Assembly: GCF_047511655.1 (NCBI RefSeq)
Contig: NC_133386.1
Location: forward strand, 124,553,866-124,617,865
Direction: 5' to 3'
Length of the DNA stretch: 64,000 bases
Source of the DNA: Castor canadensis
Lineage: Eukaryota > Chordata > Mammalia > Rodentia > Castoridae
Both the position numbers and the translations under genes were made by a program. Every line of letters begins with the position of its first letter. The stretch's first letter is position 1. Below are positions 21,347-35,100 of the stretch, piece after piece. Below the pieces are notes generated by a model, which saw only the letters and a list, made by a program, of their open reading frames with translations, ran no database searches and was not told the DNA's origin.

Positions 21347-21669
21347 TGATAAAGAAACCCAGAAAGATCTGAAGGCAAGCTCCCTCCCCCGGGACCTTTC
21401 ACAGATGTGCTAGTGTGGTAAATTGTAATCTTGTGCTAGTGTGATACGTTGTAACCTCCTAGCGAGAAGCTAACTGCCACGTCTGCTTTTGTCCTTCCCA
21501 CTTGCTTGCTTCCGAATTCTGAGGCATAAAAATCCCACAGCCTTGAGCTGCAGGCCAGTGCCATTTCTGGAGATCCAGGGTACTGGCCCGCTAGCATAAT
21601 AAATCTTCCTTTCCTCCAACCACCTGGGCTTGAGTCTTGTTCTCGCTGGTAGACATTCTTCCCACAACA
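21347..21669 (+). repeat. 3' LTR
   Basis: Starts TGATAAAGAAACCC and ends CCCACAACA, matching the 5' LTR. It has only two copies of the U3 TTGTAA(C/T)CTTGT-type unit, a GGCATAAAAATCCC TATA-like box near 21521 and AATAAATCTTCC near 21598. Visible substitutions against the 5' LTR show an old insertion. Confidence 0.92.
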
Positions 21670-22450
21670 GTATGCTAGGCTTAGCTTGATATTCATTCCA
21701 TAGATAATACGTAGAATTGCTAGTGGATTTATATGTGATTACATCCCAAAATCTGCATCATAAATTGAAAATACTTTAAGTCAAAAATGCATAACTCACT
21801 GAACATTACAACTTACTTGTGTTTACCTTAAACATGCTTAAAAAACTGCAGTTGGACAAAATCACCTATCACAAAATCTATTTTATAATATCTCTTGTAA
21901 TGTATTGAATACTGTACTGAAAGTGAAAGAAAGAATGGCTGTGTGAATCTTCACCATCAACTACACAACTCAAAGTGCACTGAACCTGAAGAATTTTTTG
22001 AAGCATTGAGATAAAATTAATCCCTGTTTGATGGGGATGCTACCACCACTGGGTCATCAATGTCTTCCTGCAGCTGGGAAAGATCAAACTTCAAAATGTG
22101 AAGTATGTTTCTATTGAATGCATAGCCTTCTGAAATCATCATAAAGGCACAAATAAATCAACTTTTGCAAGTCAGAAACCGTACTAAATGCACTTAGGGG
22201 ATGTTATTTTCTGTTTGCAATGGGTTTACCAATTTTTAAAGCAACCTTTTATACTTCCTCTCTACATAAGGTCTGTTAAAGCACTTGCTGGCGGAAATAA
22301 CGTTTTTGCCCTTTTAATAATGCTCACAGCTTAGAATGGTGCTTATTGAGTAGCTCTCACAAAGTTTTGATTACGTACGACCTAATTAAGCCACTAGAAA
22401 CCTAACGATTGCTACTATTTTAGGAATTTTTTAGAGCATTTGAACCCCAT
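21670..22450. other. Intergenic, no gene seen
   Basis: AT-rich sequence between the provirus and the CpG-rich promoter. No coding signal or clear repeat was recognised. Confidence 0.5.
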
Positions 22451-22976
22451 AACTACTGTACGTTGTTTTTTTCCAGGATTTTATCATGAGTAACTGAAGT
22501 CTGAGAGGGATAAACTGGGCAAATTACGTCCATCCAAAAAGCAGAGACACTCATGTCCGTCAAGAGACGGGCTACATCAACCGAAACAGTCCACCCTCCG
22601 CTGCACCAGAGGGCGAAGCAGCATGAGGTGAAGCAGCAAGAGCGCAGCAGGGATTCATTTTCCCGGACCTGTTTCGTGGGGCTCGGCTCCGCGCTGCGCT
22701 CTGCCCCAGAATGCACAGCGGCGAGGGCTGCAGGTCGGTAGAGACTCCAGCGTGAGTGGCCCCTGGATTTTCCCAGGAAGCGTGCTGTGGGATGCCGTTA
22801 GGTTCTTTCAGATACCGCTTTCTTCAAGAGGTAAAGGTTAGGAAGGGGCGGCGAAAAAAAACGCAGATTTGCGCCATGATTCGTCTGTGAAGAGGCCGAG
22901 CTTTGCGGGAGCCCAGTTCAAGCCCATGCCGGAAACACTAGGCCATGCAGGAAGTGGCTGTTGCGACTGACCGAAA

Positions 22977-22995
22977 ACTACATTTCCCAGCATCC
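22977..22995 (+). promoter_or_regulatory. ZNF143/Staf-type motif
   Basis: ACTACATTTCCCAGCATCC closely matches the ACTACAATTCCCAGCATGC consensus I know for ZNF143 promoter sites. It lies about 90 bases before the ATG. Confidence 0.7.
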
Positions 22996-23084
22996 TTGTG
23001 TTGCCAGAACTACCTTGCCCGAAAGCCTAAGCGAGGTTCACCCTGCCTTCCGCTTTCTCCTGCCCACCGGAAAGCTCTGAGAAC

Positions 23085-23184
23085 ATGAGGAGTCGCTGGG
23101 TGTGTCGGCTCCTGCGTTCTGAAGGCATCTGGGGCCGCTGGGCTTCAACTCCCCGCGGGCGTTTCTTGCCCACCCTCCGGAGAG
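23085..23184 (+). CDS. CCDC90B: CCDC90B coding exon 1
   Basis: Encodes [19 protein letters not shown] and the rest of a 33-residue Arg-rich leader. The donor is AGAG|GTGAGA, leaving one base of the next codon. The ATG is the first in the GC-rich exon and matches the remembered human start (MRSRW). Confidence 0.9.
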
Positions 23185-26100
23185 GTGAGACGAGGAGGCA
23201 TCGTCCCACCGATGCCCGAGTGCTGCCTAGCTGGGTCGTGCCAGCGGCGGCGACCGCGCGGTTTGGGAGCCACGCCCTCCTCCCAGGCCACGCCCTCGGG
23301 GCCGCCCTGGCTCGCCCTTTGCGGCGGGCGGGGAGAGGAGGCCGCCTTCCTACTCTGAGAGCGAGTCGCTGCAGCCCGGCCCCCGTCGAGCCTGGTTTCC
23401 TCTTCCTGTCCGTCTCAGGGGCCAGTAGTGTCGTAGGCTGTCCAGATCAAACGTTGCCTGTTTGGGAGTGTCCTCGTTTCTCTTGTGGCCAGTTCAATGT
23501 AGACTGAGATGCTGGCCGGGCGCAGTTTCTGGTGGGCTGCGTCACACGTTTCGGGCCAGGTGTTTGATCCTCGCAGGAATTTTCTGTCATTTGTAGTCAC
23601 TTAGTAGACACTTTTAGAAGTGAATGCAGGAACCTACAAGTTTAGAACCTTTTGGCACCCCATTTAGCAGCGTCCTGACTTCATTCTGGGAAATATTTCC
23701 AGGGTTATGTGGGGTTTGGTCCGTGTTTTTCTATGTTTGAACACTTTAGTGTCCAGAGTAAGCCCTCCTACCAGCCTTAACATTCTCCGTTCACCTCCCT
23801 CTTTAATGCCAGGTAAACTGAGTCACTCAGTACCCAAACATATCTCTCTCACTTCCACATTTTGCGCTATTTTGCCCACACTTTTATTTTATTCACACCA
23901 GTGACAGCTGCACTTGGTTCTCCATCTGTAAGATGGCTGTTTAGCTACCAGGATCATTCACAAGGTTTTTAGTTACATGTTTGGGTGATTGCCACACATA
24001 CACATTGCCATGGACCTTTTAAAAAGTACGGGTAGCTTTTTTGAACCATAGGAAATCACCCAAATCTCAACTTATCTTTGTAAACTTTTAGAGATACAGT
24101 TTATTCAAATATAAAACACTTTGAGAGAATTTACTTTGAAGTATCTATCCTACTGGGAAATACATCACCACAGTAAATGTTAATAATTTAATTTTTGAGT
24201 TATCCCAGTTGAGTCTGAGTATTCTTGGAGAAACTGTTAAGCCTTCTTAAAACATATGATTTATAACCCTCCCTACTAAACAAGTATGTATTAAAACAAG
24301 TACATAATAAATGTACTATGTTTGAGCTTGCCTAATTATATTAATAACTCAGGAATTTGAGAATTTTGACCTCTCACTCATGAAAGGACCTTGGTTAACT
24401 AGTCCATTTCCCTTTTAAAAGATGAATGAGTAAAGGCATCAGGAGCTGATGTGATTTGTCTTAAGTTTTATGTGCATTGGTGGTGTATTCCTAATTCATT
24501 ATTACCTCCCAAACAGCAGAATATCAGAAACACTGGAAATGTTTCTCAAATAGTTATTATCCTAGGACTACACAGGTGGAGCCTCAGAACTTTGTGTTCT
24601 TTGAATTTTTAACAGAAAAAGTAACCAGCCACCTCACTGAAGTGTTTCTCCTTTATTCTCAATTTAGCAATAAATTAATAGAAAACTTGCAATCTGTTAA
24701 TGATATAACCATCTTACATGTTTTTTCAAAAGTAAAGTCTGGTCTTTCCCAGCAAAATGGAGCTTGGAAAAGATAGGCCTAGGCCAGAATTTCAATCTTT
24801 GATAATATGACTTAGTTTTGTAAGCTGGTTAAGTCTTTAAACCTTGAATTTGTTTCTCACTGTAAATACATAAAACACAGATGTGAAAGAACCAAAATGA
24901 ATAACAAAAGGAAGGTTTAGGGTTTGCTGCCAATGTTTTAAGTTCTGGGAACTTTTAAGGCATTAAGGACCTTGAGGTGGAAACACTAATTCTGGTCATT
25001 TCGTTTCCTCTCCCTACTAATTAAAGATTTTTAGTGCTTAGGAACTACTCATGGTATGGTCAGGACAGCAATTATTATATGCTATTACAAATATCCACAG
25101 GCTTTTCCAGTTCTTTTTTTGCTTCAAAGAGGAGTGAAACCCTGCAAAGTCCTACTGCCAAAGAGGGTATTAACACTTACCATAGGATTGTGAGGACTAA
25201 ACAAAATGTTATATGAATGTTTAAGCACATGTAAGGAATAAATGTTCCATATATCTATCTGTATTCTTGGCACCATAGTAAATAGAACCAAAAGCAGGAA
25301 TAGCAAAGACATCCATTCTTTCATGAACAATGCTCAGTTTTATCTGAATGACTTGCCTTAAAAATTTAATACAGATCTAGAATTTCTAAATTACCATTCC
25401 TGATCCTTTATTCTCAAAGAAGGCGAAATGCCTCTCCTCTGTATTCCTTTGGGTATGTATCTTGATATCACATCATTAAAAAAAAAAAAAAAGCCACAGC
25501 TTTAAAAATCAGGTACAATGGTACACACCTATAGTCTCAGCTACTCAGGAGACTAAGACAAGGGGATACTTTGAGCCCAAAAGTCTTAAGGCCAGATTCA
25601 ACAACAACAAAGCAACAACAACAAAGCCCACAACAGCCTTATTTGTCACTGTACACATAATGCCAAGCACAAAACCTTTCATACAATGAATATCTTTGGA
25701 ACATGTAGAATTGTTTTAGGCACTGGGGATTCGATGGTAAGCAAGAACAGGTATCTCCTGTCCTCTCAAGGACTTTGATTTAGTGCAGGGGTTATCAAAA
25801 CTTTTTGTAAAGAGCAAAATAGTAGCCCAGGATGGTGTGTATACCTACAGCGTGGTATTCAGAAGACTCAGGCAGGAGTATCTTTAAGTTCGAGGCTGGT
25901 CTGGGCTACATAGGGAGACCCCGTCTCAAAACAAAATAGTAATATTAGGCTTTGTGACCCATACAGTCTGTCACAAGTATTCTGCCATTGTAGCATAAAA
26001 GCAGCAATAGATAAATCCATAAATGAGCTGTGTTCCAATAAAACTGTTCAGTTGTGTTTAATAAAACTAGAAAAACATGTGGTAGTAGCATGAGGGCAAA

Positions 26101-29100
26101 AGTTGGTGGACCCCCCTGATCTAGTGGAGGAGACCGAAACAGTGGTTTCAGTTTATGTGAATAAATACGCAATTTGTGAGAGCTGTCTGCTCAGAATATT
26201 ACAGGCTACTAAAAAAGATCTGACCTAAAGGAATCTGGGCACACTTTCAGTGGAACAGACATTTAGATTGAGTTCTAAAGAATATGAACAGACAAAAGGA
26301 GAGTTTTCTGAACAGGGGCTGGGCAAAGACCCCAAGAAGGGAAAGCACTAGGCCAATTGGTGGAATTAAAATCAGAGTCCTTGAAGGCAGAGATCCAGCG
26401 AGCAGAATGACATACGAGAATGGGACAAGAAGTCCAGAGAGCAGAATGAGGCATAAGATGAGATGTACCCTGCAAACAGTTTGTGGCAATGTTAGGGAAT
26501 TTGGTCTCTATTCCAAACTCCATAGGAATGTGAGGTAGTTAATGTTTGTTGACTGAAGTCAGAGAAGCTAATTCACCTACCTGTAAGATGGGTGGTCTGA
26601 GACAAATCACTTGACTCTGAACATCAGTGACAAATGAGAAATATTTCTTATGGCTCTTTTGACACCAGTGAATACTCCAGAATTGAAATCAAATTGATTG
26701 ATTGATTCAGTTCTAAAATAATGTGACCCACCTATGTGCCAAAGTGTTGTTCTAGGTGCTAAAGATACAGTAATGAAAAATACAGTCAAGGCATCATGTT
26801 ATTTATATTCTGATTCAGGGAGACAAACAGCAAATAAGATAACTATTAGAGCTGAGAACTATGTAGGAGATAAAACTGTGGCTATGTAAGAGAATATGAG
26901 TGTGGAAAGCTGCTTTAGATAGGAATATAATTTTATAGCCTTATGAGAAATTTCTGCGCACTGAAGAAAGTCAGGCAGTTTCTGCTTTCCAGCAATTAAA
27001 AGTTGAAGCAGTGATATCCAAAGCGCTTGATGCGTCATCTCACAATTTTGAACTTACTTAATCACTTGAGCCTTACTTCCAGCCCTGGACCAACTCTTAA
27101 CAAAAACATTTCTGAACACTAACAAGAAGAAAATATGAACGTTTGCTATGTAATCTCGGAGATTTTTCAGGTAAAAGAGGGACCCAGGAGAGTCAGTTAA
27201 CTTGAGTGAGATTATAGAAGAACTGGAACTATATTAAATGAGATGGGGAAAATTCTTCAGGAGCCAAAATGTGATACCGTGCTCAGTTATTGCAAGAAAA
27301 AAAAAAATATTGTCTTCTCTTTTCAGATTTCTTGACCACCACAACCAGCGAAGGATATGATAGGAGGCCAGTGGACATAACTCCTTTAGAACAAAGGAAA
27401 CTAACTTTCGATACCCATGCATTGGTTCAAGACTTGGAAACTCATGGTGAGAAACAGAGTACTTGGAAAAAGAAAGTAACACTCAAAATAAATTACTGAG
27501 TCAAGACAATATCACCATGATAAACAGTTAAAAGTAACTATTTAAACAGAAGCGCCATTCATACAATCATTAAAAATGTTACTGGTTGTAGAATATTTAC
27601 TGATAATGGGAAATATTTAAGATGCATTAATAGAAATCATCATGTAAAATTATATGTGCAGAATGCGTCCAATGAAAGAAGAAAGAAAAAACTAGTTTCT
27701 ATGCTAACAGTGAAGTCTGAGTGGAAGTACAAATATTCAAATATATCAAAGAATAAGTACAAAAAATTACTAGATATCAAAATAGTAATTTGTGGTGATA
27801 CATAAATAGAAAAGTTAATTAATAGAACAGTATGGTATTCAGAGATACATATATATGAATTTGGCATGTGGTAAAGAAAGCATTACAAATTATGAAAAGA
27901 AAAACTAAGTGAAATATGACTGGCCATAGGAAAAAATATACTAGATTCCTTTCTGAAATTCCAGATAAATAAAACCTAAATGTTAAAGACTTCTTAGGAA
28001 TCAGTTAAAAAAAAAGTTCAGTTTTATGGGAAAACGGGCAAAGGCATGCAGAAAAACACATATAAATAACCAAAAGTATATGTAAAGATGCTTAAACTTG
28101 TTACCCAGGAAATACAAATTTAAGTACAAATTAAAATAATGCTACTTTTATGTCAATTCTGTACTCAAGTGAAAGAGATTAGAATATCCAATGTTGCTGT
28201 ATATATGGGGAGGTATATGTGGAATTAAAATTATTATAGAGTACTTTTAAGAGACCTTAGCATTAGCTATTATTGTTTTATTATAACTTTTATTTTAAGT
28301 GTGGAAAGTTACTCTTGCTTTCTATTCTGATAGGGATATGCATGTTTAAAAAAATATTTTTGGATGCCTACAGGATTTGACAAAACCCAAGCAGAAACAA
28401 TTGTATCAGCATTAACCACTTTATCAAATGTCAGCCTGGATACTATCTACAAGGAAATGGTTACTCAAGCTCAACAGGTAATACATTCATTTTTATCACT
28501 TCTAACAGTTTCATTAGATGATTCTGAGTAAAGAAGGGAGGGAAGTAAAGTCAGTTTCTACAGAGACTGAAGAATTAGAGTAGTCCTAACAAGATTACAG
28601 TAATACAGGAAATGGAATTTTGCCATCCATTGTGTGAGGTAAGAATATTATTTGAATCATGAGATGGTGATAGACTGCGAGTGAAACAGGTTCTCCCTCT
28701 GGAAAGCCCACCACAGCAGAAGAGCTAATCGTTATATATAATACATTTTACTGCTGTCTTTATATATGTGATTAATTTTTGAAAGCTAGAAAGGACTAAC
28801 ATGGTTGGGAAAGACTTCATGAATTGCCTGGATAATGTCTAAATTTGGTTAAAATCAAATACTACTACTAACTAAAAACATAAGATATAAGAGACACACT
28901 GCTGGGTACTTTGTATATATTATTTAATCTCACAGTCTTGAAAAGTAGGCAGAATTCTGTTGTGACAATGAAGATAGGCTCAAAGAAGTTGAATAATTTG
29001 AACAAGTTTTCACATTGTAGTGATACGGACAAAAGAAAGGAGACAATAAGTTAAATGAGCTTAACTAGAATAATAATTCATATCTGTCATGAAATATTTA

Positions 29101-32100
29101 AGAATCTGTTTTCTTCATATACTTTTATTTTTAATTTTTCAAATTTAAGCTTCTGCGTCCCTCAGGTATTTCAAGTCATAAACTGAAAAATTAGAATTTC
29201 TTACATAAACTTAGAATCTATGGTGTAAAATTTCATTTTTTAAGAGTAATGGAGGATCAAAAGCTTTTAAAAATTTTTACCATAATCCCCAATTAAATAG
29301 ACATTAAAAACATTCATCCTGTACATTTAACTTACCTTTAAATTTGTGTATATATCATTTTAACTTAACTTACTCGAGATCAAAGCTGACTCATAAATCA
29401 ACTAAAGAAAAAGCCAAGCATTTAATTAATTTCCCCAAAATTTGTATCTGTCCTTAAAGAGCTATATGGAACTACTGACCTTTTCAGTAAAGTAGCGTAC
29501 TCTTAAAATTTTAAGCTCACCTATTATATATATAATCAGTGAACTAAAACTGATGTATGGAATCTTCATGTTGCCAGGACCACTTAATCTACATAAAAAT
29601 GTAGGGTTAGATGTAGGAATATTACTATTAAACTTTTAGCTTTTTAAATTACTAGTGTGTTAAGTTAAAATCCAGTTCTATCCTTGACCCTAACCCTAAT
29701 GCTGACCCCACCTCTAGGCTAGAATAAAAAAAGGTGTCATGAAGGATGGAGCTAAGGGCTCAGAGTCATCAAGCAAACACATTACCTGCTTGATGACTTC
29801 ACAAAGAGCTATACTAAATCGGCTTAATCTGCGATGGCTCCATAGAAGTTAAAATAATCATACATTTTAGGTTTGGCTGCTTGATATGGATTTTATCTTC
29901 CCATTTAAAGTCACAGAAAATGGAAGCCTAATTCCAGAACTCACACTTTTAATCCCTACTTTGTGAGACCGTTTCATCTGAAAGTTGTTTTTAAAGATGT
30001 ATGTATTCCAGATCCTTTGAAAACTGAGTTGGTTTCTTGGTCATGTGTCTGAAGTTGAAATAGCCTCTGACATCTAAGACAAGTCAGCTTTGAAACAGTC
30101 TTTCTCATCCATATCAATCAGTGTAGGACTGCAACCCCAATGAGGTACCTCAGCCAAAAATTGTAACTTTAAAAATGGGATTAGTAATCCTGTTCTTGTT
30201 GGGCTTTTTTGTTTTGTTTATAAACCCTATTATACAGGGTCCTGTTCAAAGTTACATACTCACCTGCTTTTTCTTTTGGTAAAGAAATGAGGGCTATATA
30301 TAGCTCAGTGGTAGAGTGATTGCCTAGCATTTCCTAGACCCTAGGTTCGATCCACAGCATCAAAAAAGAAAAGACAAAACAGAAAAAAGAAGAATAAATG
30401 AGGGCTGGAGGTGTGGTTCAAATGGTAGACTTGCCTAGCAAATGTGAGGCCCTGGGTTCAAACCCCCATATTGCCAAAAAAAAAAAAAGAAAAAAGAAAA
30501 TAAAATGACGAGTCAATAAGCTGCCTAATTTTAAGAGGTTTAATGGTAACAGTTATATTTTCTTTATAAGTCCACCTTAAATCATTCCAGGCCCACCTGG
30601 GCAAAAAGTTTGAGAGACCCTATCTCCAAAATAACCAGAGCAAATGGAATGGAGGTGTGGCTCAAGCAGTAGAGCACCTGCTTTGCAAGTGTGAAGCCGA
30701 GTTCAAGCTCCAGTCCCACCAAAAAAAAAAGAAAATGTACTTCTTGCCAGGCATGATGGCACATGTCTATAATCCCAGGAGGAGGATCATGAGTTACAGG
30801 TCTGCCTTGGCTACACAGAGACACGGACGGTCTCAAAAAAAAAAGTCTATCCATGCTTAGCAAAGCAAAAACTATGAATCTGTCAGGTAGGGGGCTACCT
30901 TTTCTTTCTCATATTCTCTATAGTGTCAGGTAACAGGTAATTTAAACAAAATTTTATTGTACTGAGAAAGTGCATGTTTTAACCATTTATCTTACCTGTT
31001 GTGCTTTACTCCCTAATTTCTGCATCATTCAGTACCTTAGTATTTTTTAATAGAAAATTCCTCAAAATCAAAATATTTAAAGGTAATAAAACCTTTTCCC
31101 TCTAGGTATTCTAAAAAAACAGAAAACATTATTTAAGGAACTCTTAGGAGCTAAGTAAGCATTTTATTGGGATTCTTTTCATTATAAGACCTAGACATTT
31201 ACTTCTTTTCACAGGGAAATAACATTTTCCTCCTTGAATCTCCTTATTTTTATTTTGATATTTCAGATGTTGGTTTCTTTCTTCTTTTTTTTTTTTTAAC
31301 TTAACCAAGTAACATTATGCCTTGTGGTATGTTAACATCTTCTTTTACAAAAATAAAAGGCTAGATAGATTGCTGGGTTATTTTTATTTTCTTTTTTAGG
31401 AAATAACAGTACAACAGCTAATGGCTCATTTGGATTCCATCAGGAAAGACATGGTCATCCTAGAGAAGAGTGAATTTGCAAATCTGAGAGCAGAGAATGA
31501 GGTGATATAATCTTTATTACTGAAAAACTAACAGATCTCACAGACAAACTATTTGTTGAATAAGTTAAGACCAAATAATTTTGTGTGGTTATTATACAAT
31601 TAACAAGCTTTTAGGTCAAAAATATACCATGGGGGGGTAGAGAGAGAGAGGTATCCCAAACAACGTATGCACGTGTGAGTAAATGTAAAAGTGATAAAAA
31701 AAAAATATATATATATATGCACACACATACCATATCTAGCCATGCATGGTGACTCAAGCCTGTAATCCCAGCTACTTAGGAAGCAAAGATCAAGAGGATC
31801 ATGGTTTGAGACCAGCCTCTAGAAAAAGTTAGCAAGACCCCATCTCAACCAATGGCTGGGCACAGTGGTACACCTGTCATCCCTAGCTATACCGGGAAAC
31901 ATAAATATGAGGATCACAATTAGGGTGGTTTGGACCTATCTCAAAAATGTCAAACAAAAAAAGGCTGCAGAGTGGCTCAAGTGGTAGGGTACCTGCCTAG
32001 CAAGTGTGAGGCCTTGAGTTCAACTGCCAGTACTGCCATATATATCTATAGCTATAGATATGTATATAATCTTTATGTGTAAATCAGGTAAATCAGTTCC

Positions 32101-35100
32101 TTACATGCTAAAGAGTAACAGTTTAATTATATATATGTAAAAGTCACACAACAGGGAGAAATGTTTGAGCTCTATATGATAAAAAGTTTCTAGTATAGTT
32201 TGTCATATAATGTTCTTAAAGCTGAAGATAATGTGATATTTTCCATTTTATTTGATTCTATACCAGTTTGCCACTTAAAAAAAATATGCTTCTGTAATTA
32301 AGTTAGAAATTTAAGTTATGTTATTCATTAGCTTAAGTATTTTTAAACTTACAAAACTGTATTTTTATAATTCTATTAGCATATGATAGTTGTACAGGGA
32401 GATCCATTGTGATATTTACATATGTGTTTAAAATATCTTAGTTGGATTTACCCCTTTCTTAGAACAATTTCAACAGGTTTCATTTTTCTATTTTCATATA
32501 CAGATACAAACTAATCCACCATATACACCCTCAGTCCCCCTTTCCTTGTACCTATTCCCTCCCACTGGTACCCAACCCTGGAAAAGATTTATTAGAAAAC
32601 CCTATTTTTAAAGTAGAATTTAAAACAAAAACATAAGTCCATTGTCTAGTGTCTTGTTCATAAAATTATTTTCTGAATATAGTGTCTTTCTTTTAACTTT
32701 TTCTTATTCTGTATTAGAAATCCGTAGATGTCCAAGTTTTGCTAACCTAGTGTTTCACATTTTTAAAATATGTCATAATATGTACTTTGGGATTAATGCT
32801 AATTACATGTGATCCTTCTTATGCCTAGAAAATGAAAATTGAACTAGACCAAGTTAAACAACAACTGATGGTAAATGAATTTTTTTTCCAGTTACTAATT
32901 TCAGAATAAATACTCATTACAAGATCATTTCAAAATATACTTTCATTTTCTTTAAAGCATGAAGCCAGTAAAATCAGAGCAGATAATAAACTGGATATTA
33001 ACCTAGAAAGAAGCAGAGTAACAGATATGGTAATGTGCTTTTTAATTGTTTTTTCTTGGTTCCTTATTCCTTTCTAATTTTTTTTTTAATCTTTTTTAAC
33101 CTCTTGCTGCTTCATGTTCTTTAGTTTACAGCTCAAGAAAAGCAACTTATGGAAACAACCACAGAATTTACTAAAAAGGTAAGGTAGCATGTACAAATTT
33201 TTATTCCATACAGTTCTTGTTACTTGTATACCTGGTATCAGTTTATAAGTTCGGGCTTTACATAGCTATTCTTGTAGAATGACTATTGTTAGTCAGCACT
33301 TAGGAGAAAGCAACCTCAGTGACTTTGGAAGAAGAATTAAGCTTTCAGTATAACATAGTCTTTTTTAAGTGACTTACTTTTACACATAGAGTAAAGACTG
33401 CTTAAAAGACAAAGATTTAGGCAGGTCTGAGTAGGAGGGCCTGCCTAACAAGCCTGAGGCCTTGTGTTCAAACCCCAGTGCTGCCAAAAATAAACAAACA
33501 AACAAATAAATAAATAAATAAAAGGCAAAGACTCCCTATTGGTATTTAAACAAATGGCTAGATTTAAATAATCATCTTAACATTTTTAAGAATTGTAGTA
33601 AATATTTGCTAAGTGTTTATTATATGCCAAATACTGTTTTATATGCTTTACTTCTGTTAATTCATTTAACCTTCATGTCAGCCTCTGTTAAGTAATTACT
33701 ATTATTCCCTCCTTCTTAATTTGGAAAATGAGGCAAAGAGTAGGGTCACACAGCTAATAAATGGTAGAGCTGGGATAAGAACCTGTATGTTAAACCCCAT
33801 ACATAGAACTACTGCTTACCTTTTAAATAATAACATATAATCATGACTTAATATCTATGACTTGCGTAAACCCCAGATTTCTGATTTCTTTTTCTTAAAA
33901 GTTAAAAGCCATTTGGCTTTCTAATAGAAGAAAGCTCAGTACTAGGAAGGAAGATCACATTTGTCCTTTTAAGAATCCTATTCTCTTCTACTTCTTGGCC
34001 AGAGAAAAGAAATAAACAAGGAAATCAGCAAATTCTCTCACAACTAATTTCTGAACTTTGTCTCCTATGCATGCCGTGCTATCTATCAGGTGTACCCATT
34101 AGATTCTTTTATATTAGTCCCAATTCATAGTTCTGGAATTAAATTTTTTGCTTCTCAGTCTGTCATCTACTATGTTAAATATCTTATGAGATTTTTAGTA
34201 GAATATGTCAGTATGTGATAATCCTAAGAAATTATCTCTAAATATGAAAGTTGAAGGAATATGAATTATCAGTTTGAAGTGTTTTTTACTGTTTTTTAAT
34301 ACCACTATTGCTTTTTATGGTTTCCTAAATTAAGACTTTTGTAATGCATAATTGAAGATTTCTAATGTAAATGTTTCTGTCCACACTATATAGGGACAAA
34401 GTTTAATTCTTTTATTTATTCTTATTTTTCTACAGAATAGCCAGACCAAAAGTGTTATATCAGAAACCAGTAATAAAATTGACACTGAAATTGCTTCCTT
34501 AAAAACACTGATGGAGTCTAACAAACTTGAGACAATTCGTTATCTTGCAGGTAAGACTGGAACAGAAAGGGATTGCTGTCATTTAATTTTAGGACTTGTT
34601 AGTTCCTACCTCTCAAGGTAACCATTCAGGTACAGAAAAAAAGGAGATTCCTTTACTGCTTGGTCTCCTGTAATGCTTGAAGAAGGCTCTTGTTCCAGGA
34701 CTTAAGTTTGCCAGGCAGTTCTATGACTTACTAATAGGAAAAGTCATATGGATATCTAAGAAATACACAAACCCAAACACAAGAATAAACTGAGTATTCC
34801 ACAATGAAAATTTGTATTACTTTTGCTCTTCCTTAAGGAGAGGAGAAAGATCATTAAAGTAGGTGTGTGCTGTTAAAAACTATAGCTAGTAGAGATTAGT
34901 GGGAGGTGTAAAATAACCTCTTACCTTGAATTAACTAAGCATAGGTACTGCCCCCAGATTAGATACTTGTCACCTACTGAATGTCTCAACTCCATCTGAC
35001 TTGAGAATTATATGACCTCACTGAGTTAGGAAGAATGCACAAGTCAAGTAGTATTTGTCTTTTTTTCTTTTTATAAAAAAAATTTTAATTATAAATTGTT

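Larger units (their letters stand above)
6104..21669 (+). mobile_element. Class I endogenous retrovirus (nested insertions)
   Basis: This is a degraded provirus. The 5' LTR starts TGATAAAGAAACCC at 6104 and, after an L1 inserted near its 3' end, finishes ...CCCACAACA at 13491. A tRNA-Thr-type primer site follows at 13495, then gag, protease, RT, RNase H, integrase and env regions. A purine tract precedes the 3' LTR (21347-21669). Flanks are GTAA (6100-6103) and GTAT (21670-21673), a near-match to the 4-bp duplication usual for gammaretroviruses. All genes carry stops and frameshifts. Without the L1 and SINE the provirus is about 8.5 kb, a normal length. Assignment to class I rests on the GAG, YVDD and env features described separately. 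Confidence 0.9.
22540..23480 (+). promoter_or_regulatory. CCDC90B: CpG-rich promoter of CCDC90B
   Basis: GC content and CpG density rise sharply around the first coding exon. Upstream of the ATG are ETS-type sites (CCGGAAAC near 22929, CAGGAAGTGG near 22949, CACCGGAAAG near 23066) and a ZNF143-like site at 22977-22995. No TATA box was seen. This fits a broadly expressed housekeeping promoter. The transcription start cannot be fixed from sequence; between about 22950 and 23075 is likely. Confidence 0.75.
23185..27326 (+). other. CCDC90B: CCDC90B intron 1
   Basis: About 4.1 kb. The first 300 bases are CpG-rich. B1-like SINEs lie at 25508-25627 and 25824-25937. The rest looks unique, with possible old L2/MIR traces near 26700-26850. 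Confidence 0.8.
28478..31399 (+). other. CCDC90B: CCDC90B intron 3
   Basis: About 2.9 kb. A MIR-like stretch lies near 28890-29030, then unique AT-rich sequence, then a tight SINE cluster from 30289 to 30844. Confidence 0.75.

Noticed and set aside
22553..22741. Possible extra gene or alternative first exon upstream of CCDC90B
   Set aside because: The GC-rich frame fits promoter composition; a GTCGGT donor-like site exists after CTGCAG near 22733 but there is no supporting homology. Left as part of the promoter.
26284..26538. 84-codon plus-strand frame inside CCDC90B intron 1
   Set aside because: No similarity to known proteins, basic composition typical of purine-rich non-coding sequence, and no matching splice sites joining it to CCDC90B.
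30289..30376. tRNA-like sequence with B-box-like GGTTCGATCC
   Set aside because: It carries an A-rich tail and matches the many ID SINEs around it, so it is a SINE and not a tRNA gene.
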